A stretch of DNA of 64,000 nucleotides, from NCBI GenBank assembly GCA_965644295.1, contig CBFFRP010000284.1:62001-126000 (forward strand), in the 5' to 3' direction. The position numbers and the translations under genes were made by a program. The DNA comes from Paraphysomonas bandaiensis. Lineage: Eukaryota; Chrysophyceae. The notes beneath the pieces were generated by a model that was not told the origin of the DNA, did not search any database, and worked only from the letters and a program-made list of their open reading frames with translations. Shown one piece after another: positions 23,781-34,816 of the stretch; positions within the stretch are counted from its first letter, which is position 1, and each line of letters starts with the position of its first letter.

Positions 23781-25358
23781 TTATGTTCCCGAATAACTAC
23801 TTTTGCTATGAGGTTCACCTTGCTTCTTCTTTTTATTCTTCTTATTCTTCTTTTTCGTATATACACCGGATTCCAACAATGACCTATATGCAACACTCTT
23901 CGTGCTGACAGTGCTGGATTCACGTGAACCCATCCCACTTTCCATATCACTTTCAGCGAATTCACTGTGCGTCGAGTTCATTGGGAGGATCTCAAACGAA
24001 GAATCTCGCGTATTTTGCGTTTTAAGCCACTTTTGCCGCAAGATGTACAATACAAGAGGAAGAAATGACACCGCACCCAATATGGAAAAGGAAGCATTAT
24101 AGTCTACTTTCTCCGCGATTACCTCTGCAACAACAATACTAAGCATCCCAGCAGCCACTTCTGAGCTTTTCACAATTCCAAGCAGCAGGCCAAATCGACC
24201 CGACTCCCTGTAACTACTGTGTCAAGTATAGGTATCTCAGTGCACATGGCGTACATACCTTGCAATGTGTTCCACTGCAGTCACCAACACCGCACCAAAA
24301 AACCCGTTAGCAATCCCATCAATCACCTGCGCACACACCAATGCAGTATGGTAACTACCCACAACCTCCAACAGTGAAATGATACAAAACGCTCTTAAAG
24401 TGACCAGTGCCAGACAAAGTACGCTCAGTGATTTTAATTGAACATGCTTCATCAGTCTACCAAACAATGAAGAGGATATTGCCATAAATACTTGCGACAG
24501 AGCCATTGATTTTACCATATACGAAAATAAACTGTAGCCACTGTTCTCAACATCCACGAAATGGATCTGAAGCAGCAGTGGTAACATTGCAGCATTGGAG
24601 AAGTGGAAAACAAACACCCACAAGTTCCAAAATTGCAGTCTTGTATCTGTCAGCACAGAGAACAGCGTTGATGCCTCACTAGCCTTGGCTCCACATTTAG
24701 CAACCCGTAAATTATGAAATTCTAGTTCGGTGAGCAATAGAAACTGTACTATGCAGCATGCAAATAAAAACCACATTGCACACAGCCACAATAATCCAGA
24801 ATTCAGATAATCGATGCGGAGAATTACGACAACGGCAAGCGAGAATACTGCATTTCCCACGTGTCTACTAGACTCTACCACCGGAATTATTGAAACCATA
24901 TTTTCGCTTCCGACAAATCTAAGTGTGGCAGCATAAAGGGAGGGGTATGTCAATGTACATCCAGCAGCGTCGAGAAAGAGTACTAAAAAAACTCCAAACA
25001 ATTGCGGGCCAAGTGCTATCATAGCAAAGTATGAAAGAGTAGCAAGAGCATTCGCGCAAAACAAAAATAAAATTTTACGTTGGGAATTATCTATCACATG
25101 ACCCGCAAAGCCTTGACATGTAACTGTGATAATGCTTGTGGCTAAAACAAGCTGTCCAATTGCTGTTTCATGCCATCCATTCAATAGTAAATAAGGAACA
25201 ACATAAACTCCAGGTTTGAATCTATTGAGACTAAAAAAACTAGAAAGACCAAGTAAATGATATGTCTTTAACAATCCAGAAACATCAGGTGTTGAATCCC
25301 CTCTACGTACTGCCTGATCAGTCCCCTCTTGATTCGATTGATCAGAGACTTTTACCAT
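23781..25358 (-). CDS. Major facilitator superfamily transporter
   Basis: Exons 24259-25358 and 23781-24207, joined in phase 2 at an Arg codon, encode 508 aa. About twelve hydrophobic segments, among them VVPYLLLNGWHETAIGQLVL, ATSIITVTCQGFAGHVIDNS with the following RK (loop 2-3 of MFS proteins, here G-x-x-x-D-x-x-x-R/K), LALGPQ-type and LLGIVKSSEVAAGML segments. The two halves are separated by a charged loop (LRVAKCGAKASEA). The C-terminal ~80 residues are cytosolic-looking, Ser-rich and end in a Lys/Asn-rich stretch. The substrate is unknown. Confidence 0.85.
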
Positions 25359-25855
25359 GGGGTCAATACACTCATATTAATGCACATCAGATAAAGGATA
25401 TTGACTTTCTGTGAGCACTCCTATATTACTACGTTTATGAGATTGATATCCATTAATTCTTATGAAGACTTAACAGCACCAATATATATATATATATATA
25501 TACCATCCAAACCAGTAAAATTCAAGGCTAAAAAATTGAATTATTCAATCCATCTCTACCCATTTCTGTATGTCCCGGTCATAAAAATGGTGGAATATAG
25601 ATAAAATAGGTTAAAAAAATTAGATGCTTCCACCCTTTTACCCCAACGAGCTGGTGGGTGTTGTTGAATTGCTTGGTGTATTTGTATTGACGTATTGAAT
25701 ATAGCAGCACTGATAGAAATACTAGAACTGAAAAGTGTCTGTTCAAGCTATAAATAGAAAAATGTTTTTTGGTGGTTGGTTTCTACATACCATATTGAGG
25801 CAATGAGGTGACTGGGATGAATACAAGACAATTAGTAACATCATATTAGAGGAAG
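25359..25855. promoter_or_regulatory. Divergent intergenic region, transporter / RPL18
   Basis: About 500 bp between two divergently transcribed starts, so both promoters should lie here. It holds a TATATA microsatellite at about 25484-25503 and T/A runs. No telobox-type motif was found in front of the ribosomal protein gene. Confidence 0.45.
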
Positions 25856-26552
25856 ATGGGGATTGATCTTATTGCAGGTGGAAGAAGAGTTGGACACAAT
25901 GTCCGTAAGGCTCCTGTTTCTCAGGATGTTTACCTGAAGCTTTTGGTTAAGCTTTACAGGTATTACAATAGAGTTTAATTCTATATATTTTGAGTAATAA
26001 ATATATATATTAGCTTTCTCGCCAGAAGGGCCGAATCTAAGTTCGCCGGTGTTATTGCTAAGAGATTATGCATGTCCCGTCTGAACAAGGCCCCCATTTC
26101 TCTGTCCCGTTTGGCTCGTTACATGAAGGGCAAGGACGGAAAAATTGCTGTCATTGTCGGCGCTGTCACTAACGACGCCAGACTTCTTGAAGTGCCTGCC
26201 CTCACAGTTTGCGCTCTTCGCTTCACTGCTGACGCCAGGTACTTTCAATGTTATTGTCAACACAGTAGTTCTGTGCAATATTTAATTGATGTATTTATGT
26301 AGAGCTCGCATTACCAAGGCTGGTGGTGAGTGCATTACCTTCGATCAGCTCGCCCTCCGCTCTCCCAAGGGCAGCAACACCGTCCTTCTTCGTGGTGCCA
26401 AAAACGCCCGTGAATCTGTTCGCCACTTTGGCCACAGAACCACTGTCAATAACCCCCATACCCACGATTCTGTTAAGCCTTATGTCAGATCCAAGGGACG
26501 CAAGTTCGAGAAGGCCCGCGGTCGCAGAAAGTCCAATGGCTTCAAGGTGTAA
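25856..26552 (+). CDS. RPL18: 60S ribosomal protein L18 (eL18)
   Basis: Exons 25856-25959, 26014-26238 and 26303-26552, with introns of 54 and 64 nt, encode 192 aa. It starts [20 protein letters not shown], as in plant and stramenopile eL18. It continues [68 protein letters not shown] and the conserved C-terminal [20 protein letters not shown]. It is a structural component of the large ribosomal subunit. Length and motifs match the family throughout, and both introns interrupt codons in phase 2. Confidence 0.98.
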
Positions 26553-27730
26553 ATTTTCTCATCTATATCTGTGCTTCCACATAGTAGCCGGATAGATGTA
26601 GGGTGTTTTGCCTTCTTACCGCTATAATAATGAGATCCCTCTGATGTTGAATATTGAATACACTTCATAAGTACGCCGCATTTACGGATGTGGCGGACGT
26701 TATGTAACAAACGTTGAATTAGCTGGATATAAAACACATACATTGACACTTGTTGGGTGAAGCAACCCTAATAGTAGCTCCTGTTCACTAGAACAAGATG
26801 TTAGTAATCTGTCTCATATGTAGTAGTCAAATTCGATCAGCTCAAAACTCGAGTCTATTTCAGTGCTAGAATGTAATATCAATATTGTGGGTTGTTCGCG
26901 CATATAAAAAGTTTTAATATTGTTGGATTGAACCAACATATCGTTTATTAATCTACTCAGTTACTTCTTACGTGCGATGTAAAATATATAATGTATATAG
27001 TATATATACAAGTTTAACAATATGATATAGCATAATGTGGGAAAAATCTTAAAACTATAACATGATGGAAATGACTGAAGTATCTACACAATACGAGAGT
27101 ACTTGCGTATTCTTTCTCGAAGGAGGAGGGCACAAGGTCTTGCAGATGAACTAAGTTTTTGTCATCCATCAGTACGAGAATACACTCGCTTTATATGACC
27201 AAGTGACATGACGTAGGGGGTAGAAAGGTCGAGGTGTGTAATTTAATATCTCGTTGTACTAAGATTAATTGATTCACGTATATACCATAACGTGCGAATA
27301 CAACACATGTATACAATAAAATATCTAATTGATTGATAATTACCAAACGACTATACAAGATACCCGTGTGTGTGTGTGGTGCTAAAGCTCTGTTCAAACG
27401 TGTCTTGCTATCATACTATTTAAAAAATCAATCTTTATCTCTAACAATACGAAGTGCATCTTTCATTAAATACTAAGACTAGCTATAAATCTTATTTCGT
27501 TGACTTTGTTGTCGTGTTGGTTTATTACTATATAAATACATCATACATAGATAAGCAAATAGTTCGGTACACATCCTACAATATAATAAACGTCATATAG
27601 TACGTGACATGAATTCAAAAAAGCAAAAAACATAGGCTCCAAACGATGAAGTATAGAAGAAAAAGAGGATTCAGTGAACAAAGCAAATAACCAATTTCAA
27701 CACATCTCCACACATCGCATTAGTACTCAA
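26553..27730. other. Intergenic, no gene seen
   Basis: AT-rich downstream of RPL18 and downstream of the ankyrin gene. No coding or RNA signal recognised. Confidence 0.45.
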
Positions 27731-29011
27731 TTATCTATACGCCCTCCAAATAATCCAATTCAGTACATCAATTTGTCCTTTTACTTCTGCAGTAGCAATA
27801 CAAGCACGTTCATTCCATGGACATGGAGGGTCCTGTGAAAGGAGCCACTTCAGTACATCCAACTGGCCATAAGCAGCAGCAGCTTTGCAAGTGAATTCAC
27901 CCCATGGACATGGCGGGTCCTGTGAACGAAGCCAATGCAGAACGTCCAAATGGCCAGCACCAGCAGCACCTGTGGAAGTGCTCCCACCCCATGGACATGG
28001 AGGGTCCTGTGAACGAAGCCACTTCAGTACATCCAACTGGCCATTAGCAGCAGCAGCTTTGCAAGTGAATTCACCCCATGGACATGGCGGGTCCTGTGAA
28101 CGAAGCCATTTCAGAATATCCAAATGGCCAGCACCAGCAGCACCTGTGGAAGTGCTCCCACCCCATGGACATGGAGGGTCCTGTGAACGAAGCCACTTCA
28201 GTACATCCAACTGGCCATATGCAGCAGCACGGCAAACGTCTTTATTCCATGGGCACGGAGGGTCGTGTGAACGAAGCCATTTCAGAATATCCAATTGTCC
28301 ACAAACAGCAGCACTTTCACAAGTCGTACTATCCCATGGACATGGCGGGTCCTGTAAACGAAGCCACTTCAGCACATTCAAATGTCCATCAGCAGCCTCA
28401 CTACACGTGAGTTCATCCCATGGACATGGAGGGTCCTGTGAACGAAGCCACTTCAGTACATCCAAATGGCCAGCACCAGCAGCACTCTGACAAGTCATAC
28501 TATCCCATGGACATGGAGGGTTTTGTGAACGAAGCCACTTCAGCACATCTAAGTGTCCATCAGCAGCAGCAGCAGCAGAAGTGTGTTCATCCCATGGACA
28601 TGGAGGGTCGTGTGAACGAAGCCATTTCAGAACATCTAAATGTCCACGACAAGCAGCAGAAAAGCAAGTGTCGTCAGTCAATAAATATAAGTGCATTGGG
28701 TACACCATAAGTGGAGGTGTGTATATGAGGCTCATGATGTATTTCATCTGCTGTAGTCTGCCGTATTCTGCACATGTATTTATGAGCTCAGTATGTGGGC
28801 AGCCCATAGACAGAGCCCATGAGACCATTGAGTTGGTCATACAATAGTGAGATGCATCTGACTCTACTCTCCTCGTATCAGTCATAGCGTGAAATCTCTT
28901 ACAAGTCAACATCACTGGAAGGATAGCTGCGTGTGGGATCATAGAGATGATGAGACGAATCACATCATCATTAAGAACAGATATATTCGACATATATGAA
29001 CACTGATTCAT
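27731..29011 (-). CDS. F-box and ankyrin-repeat protein
   Basis: Single exon, 426 aa. Residues ~8-45 (ISVLNDDVIRLIISMIPHAA, then LPVMLTCKRFHAM) look like an F-box. Ten clear ankyrin-type units of 28-29 residues follow, with consensus GHLDVLKWLRSQDPPCPW plus a short variable part, and an eleventh degenerate unit (GQIDVLNWIIW). The units are shorter than canonical 33-residue repeats. Such PCPW ankyrin repeats are expanded in stramenopiles and other protists. Units 6-7 and 8-9 form a near-identical pair-wise duplication (WGGSTSTGAAGAG...WGEFTCKAAAA). If the F-box is real, the protein would present targets to an SCF ubiquitin ligase (inference). Confidence 0.88.
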   Translation of the reverse strand: MNQCSYMSNISVLNDDVIRLIISMIPHAAILPVMLTCKRFHAMTDTRRVESDASHYCMTNSMVSWALSMGCPHTELINTCAEYGRLQQMKYIMSLIYTPPLMVYPMHLYLLTDDTCFSAACRGHLDVLKWLRSHDPPCPWDEHTSAAAAADGHLDVLKWLRSQNPPCPWDSMTCQSAAGAGHLDVLKWLRSQDPPCPWDELTCSEAADGHLNVLKWLRLQDPPCPWDSTTCESAAVCGQLDILKWLRSHDPPCPWNKDVCRAAAYGQLDVLKWLRSQDPPCPWGGSTSTGAAGAGHLDILKWLRSQDPPCPWGEFTCKAAAANGQLDVLKWLRSQDPPCPWGGSTSTGAAGAGHLDVLHWLRSQDPPCPWGEFTCKAAAAYGQLDVLKWLLSQDPPCPWNERACIATAEVKGQIDVLNWIIWRAYR

Positions 29012-29448
29012 CGTTTATATGACTAATAGACATATACATATATATATATGGGGTGTGTTATTAACATATCCATATATCGACCCAGCAGTGAAGTGTCGAA
29101 GAAGGAAAATTTCTTATATCCTTTTTACGCACATCTATCTTCTATGTACATATCTGCCTATACTATATACTGTTATACGGATTGTATACGTATACATATG
29201 TACAGTACACTGTACATATAATTAGTGAAAAATTAGAAGAACCTTCACCAATGCTTTGAAAATAAGGATTTTGTGTTCGGCTTTGGGGTGAAAATTGAAG
29301 TTTTTATACGTTCCTGGTAGCTTTCATACATACAACTGTAGTTGAAATGTTCTTGTGTAAAACTCCCCACTGGAAGTATAGTAGATATATATATATATCA
29401 CATATCACTCTTACTATCCGTGATACAAACACTAAGAACATTCAGTTA
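29012..29448. other. Short intergenic, divergent promoters
   Basis: Microsatellite-like TATACA stretches around 29165-29220. No gene recognised. Confidence 0.4.
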
Positions 29449-30245
29449 ATGAATCCAGGTGTTGTTAAAGTTGGGGCCTGTGGTCATCTTGAAAAAGATG
29501 GTCTCCCGCAGGCGGTGGCTGAGTATGTGGATGATGATATGTGGTTGTTAATTGTCAAGAAGATCAACGCATCCACTACTCAACAGTCTGTTTGCAACTT
29601 ACTAGGATGTATTATATGCCTTCCATGTTATATGATGGCGTATTCCTGTATATATGAAGATCAAGTTAGAACTAACTTGAAGAGGTAAATGGAAAAAAAT
29701 TTACAGTGTGCCGTAATAACTGTACTTATAGAAATATTATTGAGTTAAACGCGGAACTATTCCATGGTGTTCAAGCACTGTCTAACGATAACTTCACTGT
29801 TATGCTAAATTGCAAAGATATCCCTCGGGTGCGAACCACCCTAAAAGAAGCGCAGTCGAATGCGCTCCCTACAGTGACAGCTGAAATTTGTCCCAATGTT
29901 ACTATTCATCCGCAGCCCGGACCTGGGATGTTTCCACCTATGCAGCCGTCACAAGTGTACCCACAACAATCTCCTCAGTACATGTACCCTATGCAGCAGC
30001 CAATGTATCAACAGCAACCAATGCCTCAATTGTATCAACTACCACAGCAAGTCCCACAAATGTACCAACAGCAACCCCTACCGCAAGTGTACCAACAGCA
30101 GCCGACTCAACAAGTGTACCAACAGCAACCCATTCCTCAGGCATATCAACAACAGCCCACTATTCAAATGTACCAACAACAACCACAGTACAACGTCCAC
30201 AGTGGTCCAAGTGACCCGCGGCAAGTTATCCCGGTGAATAACTAG
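29449..30245 (+). CDS. Small Cys-containing protein with Gln/Tyr/Pro-rich tail
   Basis: Exons 29449-29647 and 29707-30245, joined through a 59-nt intron, encode 245 aa. I do not recognise the family. The N-terminal ~65 residues end in a hydrophobic Cys-rich stretch (CNLLGCIICLPCYMMAYS) that may insert in a membrane or be acylated. A polar region follows, with NCTYRNIIELNAELF and two N-x-S/T sites. From about residue 145 the tail is a degenerate repeat of YQQQP, MPQLYQLPQQ and QVYQQQP type, compositionally like prion-like or annexin/scramblase proline-rich tails. The start at 29449 is preferred because upstream in-frame residues look non-coding. Confidence 0.65.
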
Positions 30246-30428
30246 ATGTAAAGTACATTATACATGGACAAATTTGTTACTATTAGAGTGTGTTTATTGT
30301 TGTGTGTGTCCCTAATTCAGTCTTTATATTCATAATCAGCTCCTAAGTGATTGACAACCTTTAATTGAGGCAACGTATTGGTAAATTGTGAATGTAGATT
30401 TGCTCTTAGAATATTTTTGATGTTGCCT

Positions 30429-31541
30429 GCACGAGCCATGTTCTGAGAGGTTGTAGCCGTAGAAAGCGATGGGTGAGACGAAGTTGTCTGCTGAGGGGAT
30501 AGCACATAGGTGCGGTCAGCGCTGCATTGGTGCAGGCACGTGGTTTAACTGAAGTAGTTGAGTAGGGTGAAGGTTGCAAGGCCAGGCAGGGGGGCTTGGA
30601 GCGTGTACAACATGGTGTGACAGGTAATTTGTCAGAAGCGTGGTGGTCAACAAAATGCAGCAGTAAGGGAGTGTAAAAGGCCCTGGGCACACTGATGTGA
30701 CTCAGCCACAGTCTCAATAGAGACATTGGGCTTGGAGCTGGTTAATAGAGTGAAACTTTATGTTGGACTGTATTTGCCATCGTAGGGCAGAGATTACTGT
30801 ACGTATATATATATGCACACACATATGCATATATACACCCTCTCAATATACGTATATATGTACACATACATATTCATATATATATAATGCCAATACCTAC
30901 GGCACATCTCATTGCTGGTATATCTGTTGCTGTGTATGAAGTGTAACATATATTCATATCAGGGCTATCGTTTGCACTCGTGTCTGTCTTGGGTCCCCTC
31001 TCTATTGCATATATCTCCGCTCCACACCTACACTCTCTCTCCCGGCGGGTGCGGGTATCATACCAGCAAGGGGCAATTGGGTGTGAGTGTACTCCTCTCT
31101 ACAGTCTTTTTTTAATGATATATATATAATGATGTGGCAACAAGAACTCGTAACAAACTATTTGTTACAAGGTGTGCACCAGTTGCATTAGCTGTGTTGC
31201 TAGAGTTGATTTTATTTGTTGAAGTGGTTATATATTAGTTTTTATCATCATGCTTTGTATTCGTTGTAATAATTGTATTCGCTATGGTGATATTATTCGT
31301 TTGTGTATATTTGTTGCATGAAGTATGTTATAGTAGGCACATGACTGTACTGGATGCATCTAGTATTGGTTATATAATATATATTATATTATTACCTCTA
31401 CTACTGTACTACGTTAATAGTTATATTTTTGTTGTTGATGTGATATTATTTGTTTTTTATGCTGATTAAATTAGTTGCCACACACAGAGCTTCACTTCTG
31501 TATGAATACAGTATATGCTTACAACAACGATTAATGAGTTA
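30429..31541 (+). repeat. 1,113-bp segmental duplication, copy 1
   Basis: Colinear without indels with 35890-37002 (constant offset 5,461) and apparently identical where compared. It contains the last ~310 bp of the repeat element (ending GCCATCGTAGGGCAGAGA) plus about 800 bp of flanking AT-rich DNA. The shared non-element flank means it arose by duplication of a larger segment, not simple transposition. Confidence 0.85.
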
Positions 31542-32230
31542 TACACCGAGACGTAAATACACGTATCAAGGGAATTGTCAAAAGGCCGAGGCTGGGAATA
31601 TGCTTAAAAGCTCGAACCAAACAGAGGCCTCTGGTTACGCTATGTTTTCGTGCAATGGACTCACAACATTATTTGCAGCAATGCACAAGCAATCCCGAGA
31701 CAACTGAGCATTTTGTAATCTGTGTTGTTACCACTAGTCTAGAGTAATAGATAGATAAATGCAATAAGTTCTCTCATGTAATAATCAGATCTTATTATAT
31801 ATGGACTCACAACATGGTAAAACATTAGCATATTTGTAATGTGAAATTAGAATACTGTGAAATTTCTCACTCTTTTCTTTCACACAGTGCTGTGGCTTGA
31901 TTTTGACCTTCCACATGTTGCCGATGTGTGTTTACTCTCTATTACCACCAGCAGCAGTCTCCCAACCATCTTGCCAGCTCTGGCGGTATTTTTGGTGGCA
32001 GGGCCAACGTATTTGTTTATCTGAGGTAGTACTGAGTTAACGTCTCTAGGAGTGAATCTATGCGTTTATCAATCTCAGAGATATTTGGTTCGAAAATGAT
32101 AAGTAATAACGCGACTCATTATCCTGCATCCGATTTGTAGAACAAACGTAATAAATATGTACATAACTTCGTATGGTCTTTGAAACAAGGGTAGAGTGTG
32201 GAAGTGCTGATGGTTTCGTATAATATAGTA
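31542..32230. other. Unique spacer in the repeat island
   Basis: No gene recognised. Short frames at 31560-31707 and around 31890-32020 have protein-like composition but no motif, and may be decayed exons or repeats. Confidence 0.35.
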
Positions 32231-32542
32231 TATATTGAATGTCTGATTATTTAGCAATAGGCGTTGAAAGCCTGCACCAATTAGTGGCTAGAAGAATGCT
32301 AGTCATACTAGTTAGACTACTACCCGTAACTAATCAATACAAACTCTTTTATCCTACTATTTAACGCTACAGAAGCTGCTTGTGCGTCGCCGCAAGCACC
32401 AAGGTGCAACCACTTCCGTTCTTAGTGTGTGTTATGAGGCTCGCCATGATCGTGTGTCCTGGGACTCACCGGCGCGTGTGATCTGGAGGTCTCCTCTTGG
32501 GATGAGACTCCACTCGCTATATGATAGATAGCCTTATGTACC

Positions 32543-33871
32543 TCACGGGGACTGACTTATTAGCCTTATGGCAGTTAGGGGAAACAGTAATATGCCCTTC
32601 TGAGATTGGCGATCTGGTGGCCTTCCTTTAGGCATTGTTCCAAGTGGCTCGGAGGTATGTGGATGAAGGTCTTGCAAAAGGTTATGGCCTACTGTGAAGA
32701 AGCGTCGAAATCGGCTCTTTTGCTGTCTTAGCCAGCGGTAGAGAACACATGCAAGAGGGTGTATAGCTGTACAGGGGTGGGATGTGAGGGTCATCCGGTG
32801 TGTCCAGCTACAGGGAGTCGAGAGGGAGTGTGATGGTGCAAGAGAGGCAACATCTGATTGAGGAGAGTGAGACTGCGCAACAGAACAAGAGTCACTGAGG
32901 TCGAGTACTCTGATAGACCTATGCACGAGATGATCGTGATGATGATGATGGTCTGGAGGAGACACTCGGACGTCCTCAGCTGCCCTTGTTAGTGTCTGTG
33001 TTGGTGCAGGGGGGTACAGGCTGAGGCATAGAGAGTGTGTGTAAGGAAGATGACGGCAAGGTATCAGAGACGAAGGGAGAGGCGATAGTTTGTCTGGGGG
33101 TTTTCTAGGAGGAGGCAGAGTGTACTGTGTGTGTGTATGACAGTGCAGCGGTGCTATGAGTGTGTTGGACAGAGAGAGAGAGCTGGTGATGTGTCCAACA
33201 GTACAGGTAGACAGGTACATGGACATGGTGATGTGTCCAACAGTACCGGTATACAGGTACATGGACATGGTGATGTGTCCAACAGCAGTAGAGGTATACA
33301 CGGAATGGTATACATCCTGTAGGACACAGTAGTACAGTAGTCGAGTATACCGTATGCGGAATACAGTGTCTATCCAATGAGATGGATGGGCTGTGGGGGT
33401 GATAGGTGAACAGGGTGAGGGGGTAGCCTGCTGGGTGGATGGACCACAGACAAACCATGTTGGGTTGGGCTGGGTTGTCGTCAGGAGACGGCCCTGTTGC
33501 ACAGTGGAGAGGTGTCGAGAGGAGACAGGGGTTGCAGAGAAGGTACATGGGGGCCGTTTGCGTGGACCTGCTCGCACGAGCCATGCTGTAAGTGGTTGTA
33601 TCCGTAGAGAACCGTGTAGGAGACGAAGGTGTCTCCTTAGGTGATAGCATATGCATGCGGTCAGCGCTGCATTGGTGCAGGCACGTTGTTTAACTGAAGT
33701 AGTTGAGTAGGGTGAAGGTTGCAAGGCCAGGCAGGGGGGCTTGGAGCGTGTACAACATGGTGTGACAGGTAATTTGTCGGAAGCGTGGTGGTCAACAAAA
33801 TGCAGCAGTAAGGGAGTGTAAAAGGCCCTGGGCACACTGATGTGACTCAGCCACGGTCTCAATAGAGACAT
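32543..33871 (-). CDS. Long open frame inside the repeat element, doubtful
   Basis: 442 codons starting MSLLRPWLSHISVPRAF, rich in Pro, Ser, Thr and His. It includes a 14-residue tandem repeat around VGHITMSMYL. Other frames are also open across the same interval, and no known domain is visible, so it may be a by-product of low stop-codon density. The frame is nevertheless kept in the second element copy despite a different repeat number. Confidence 0.2.
   Translation of the reverse strand: MSLLRPWLSHISVPRAFYTPLLLHFVDHHASDKLPVTPCCTRSKPPCLALQPSPYSTTSVKQRACTNAALTACICYHLRRHLRLLHGSLRIQPLTAWLVRAGPRKRPPCTFSATPVSSRHLSTVQQGRLLTTTQPNPTWFVCGPSTQQATPSPCSPITPTAHPSHWIDTVFRIRYTRLLYYCVLQDVYHSVYTSTAVGHITMSMYLYTGTVGHITMSMYLSTCTVGHITSSLSLSNTLIAPLHCHTHTQYTLPPPRKPPDKLSPLPSSLIPCRHLPYTHSLCLSLYPPAPTQTLTRAAEDVRVSPPDHHHHHDHLVHRSIRVLDLSDSCSVAQSHSPQSDVASLAPSHSLSTPCSWTHRMTLTSHPCTAIHPLACVLYRWLRQQKSRFRRFFTVGHNLLQDLHPHTSEPLGTMPKGRPPDRQSQKGILLFPLTAIRLISQSP
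33183..33295 (+). repeat. 42-bp minisatellite in element copy 1
   Basis: Tandem units containing GTGATGTGTCCAACAGTAC and ACAGGTACATGGACATG, about two and a half copies. The equivalent array in copy 2 has one more unit. Confidence 0.85.
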
Positions 33872-33938
33872 TGGGCTTGGAGCTGGTTAATAGGGTGAAA
33901 CTTTATGTTGGACTGTATTTGCCATCGTAGGGCAGAGA

Positions 33939-34504
33939 ATTATAATATAGTAACTGAACATAATAATATGTATGATACTCAATTAAAATCAAAATTGGGA
34001 TAATTATTTCTCATCCTTTATATTGGTGTACTTGTCGCTGCTACCAACCAATATTTAACAATCTTAAATGTTATATAGACATCTTCTTATGCAGTCAATG
34101 TATTTCAGTATATCTAACCTTTAATCATGTAATTTATTTCATTAAGTTCATACAATACGACATCGTTAAGTCTTTAACTACTGCACTCTTCAATAAAACG
34201 AGGACCCCTTCGGGGTTTGAAGGAACATGATCACCTTCTTCTCTACTTGATTTTTAATTGACGATTATAACTCAAAAATCTCACAAAAAAGAAAACTCAA
34301 CATGACGAACGCTTTGCATGCATCCCAATCGTGTGATCAATGCTGTCTACATCAGTGCTTACGCTGCCACTGGAGATGTTGTAGATACTTATTCGCCTTC
34401 TTAGGCGTAGTGCCACGTGGCTCGGAGGTATGTGGATGAAGGCCTTGCAACAGTTTTTCGGAATGATCGGTTCTTTTGCTGTCTGTCTCTAGTAGCCTGG
34501 CTTT
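33939..34504. other. Spacer between two element copies
   Basis: AT-rich. It contains GTTAAGTCTTTAAC at about 34168, shared with 5375. A CCCC-TTC-GGGG hairpin lies near 34205, and a fragment near 34405-34450 resembles element sequence at 32630-32680. No gene. Confidence 0.4.
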
Positions 34505-34816
34505 TATATTGAATGTCTGATTATTTAGCAATAGGCGTTGAAAGCGTGCACCAATTAGTGGCTAGAAGAATGCTAGTCATACTAGTTAGACTACTACCCG
34601 TAACTAATCAATACAAACTCTTTTATCCTACTATTTAACGCTACAGAAGCTGCTTGTGCGTCGCCGCAAGCACCAAGGTGCAACCACTTCCGTTCTTAGT
34701 GTGTGTTATGAGGCTCGCCATGATCGTGTGTCCTGGGACTCACCGGCGCGTGTGATCTGGAGGTCTCCTCTTGGGATGAGACTCCACTCGCTATATGATA
34801 GATAGCCTTATGTACC

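Larger units (their letters stand above)
32231..33938 (+). repeat. Repeat element, full copy 1 (1,708 bp)
   Basis: Starts TATATTGAATGTCTGATTAT, the same end as the inverted-repeat family, and carries the GCTTGTGCGTCGCCGCAAGC block. It ends GCCATCGTAGGGCAGAGA. Colinear with 34505-36254 except for one 42-bp minisatellite unit and local substitutions. No opposite inverted end is visible at the right side. Confidence 0.8.

Noticed and set aside
27885-28847. Long plus-strand frames with regular CERSHF/HGHGGS repeats opposite the ankyrin gene, superficially CRISPR-like spacing
   Set aside because: They are antisense shadows of the protein repeats; there are no unique spacers and the minus frame carries the recognisable domains.
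29896-30237. Additional open frames overlapping the Gln/Tyr-rich tail
   Set aside because: They are out-of-frame readings of the same repeat and lack a start context or splice link to the upstream exon.
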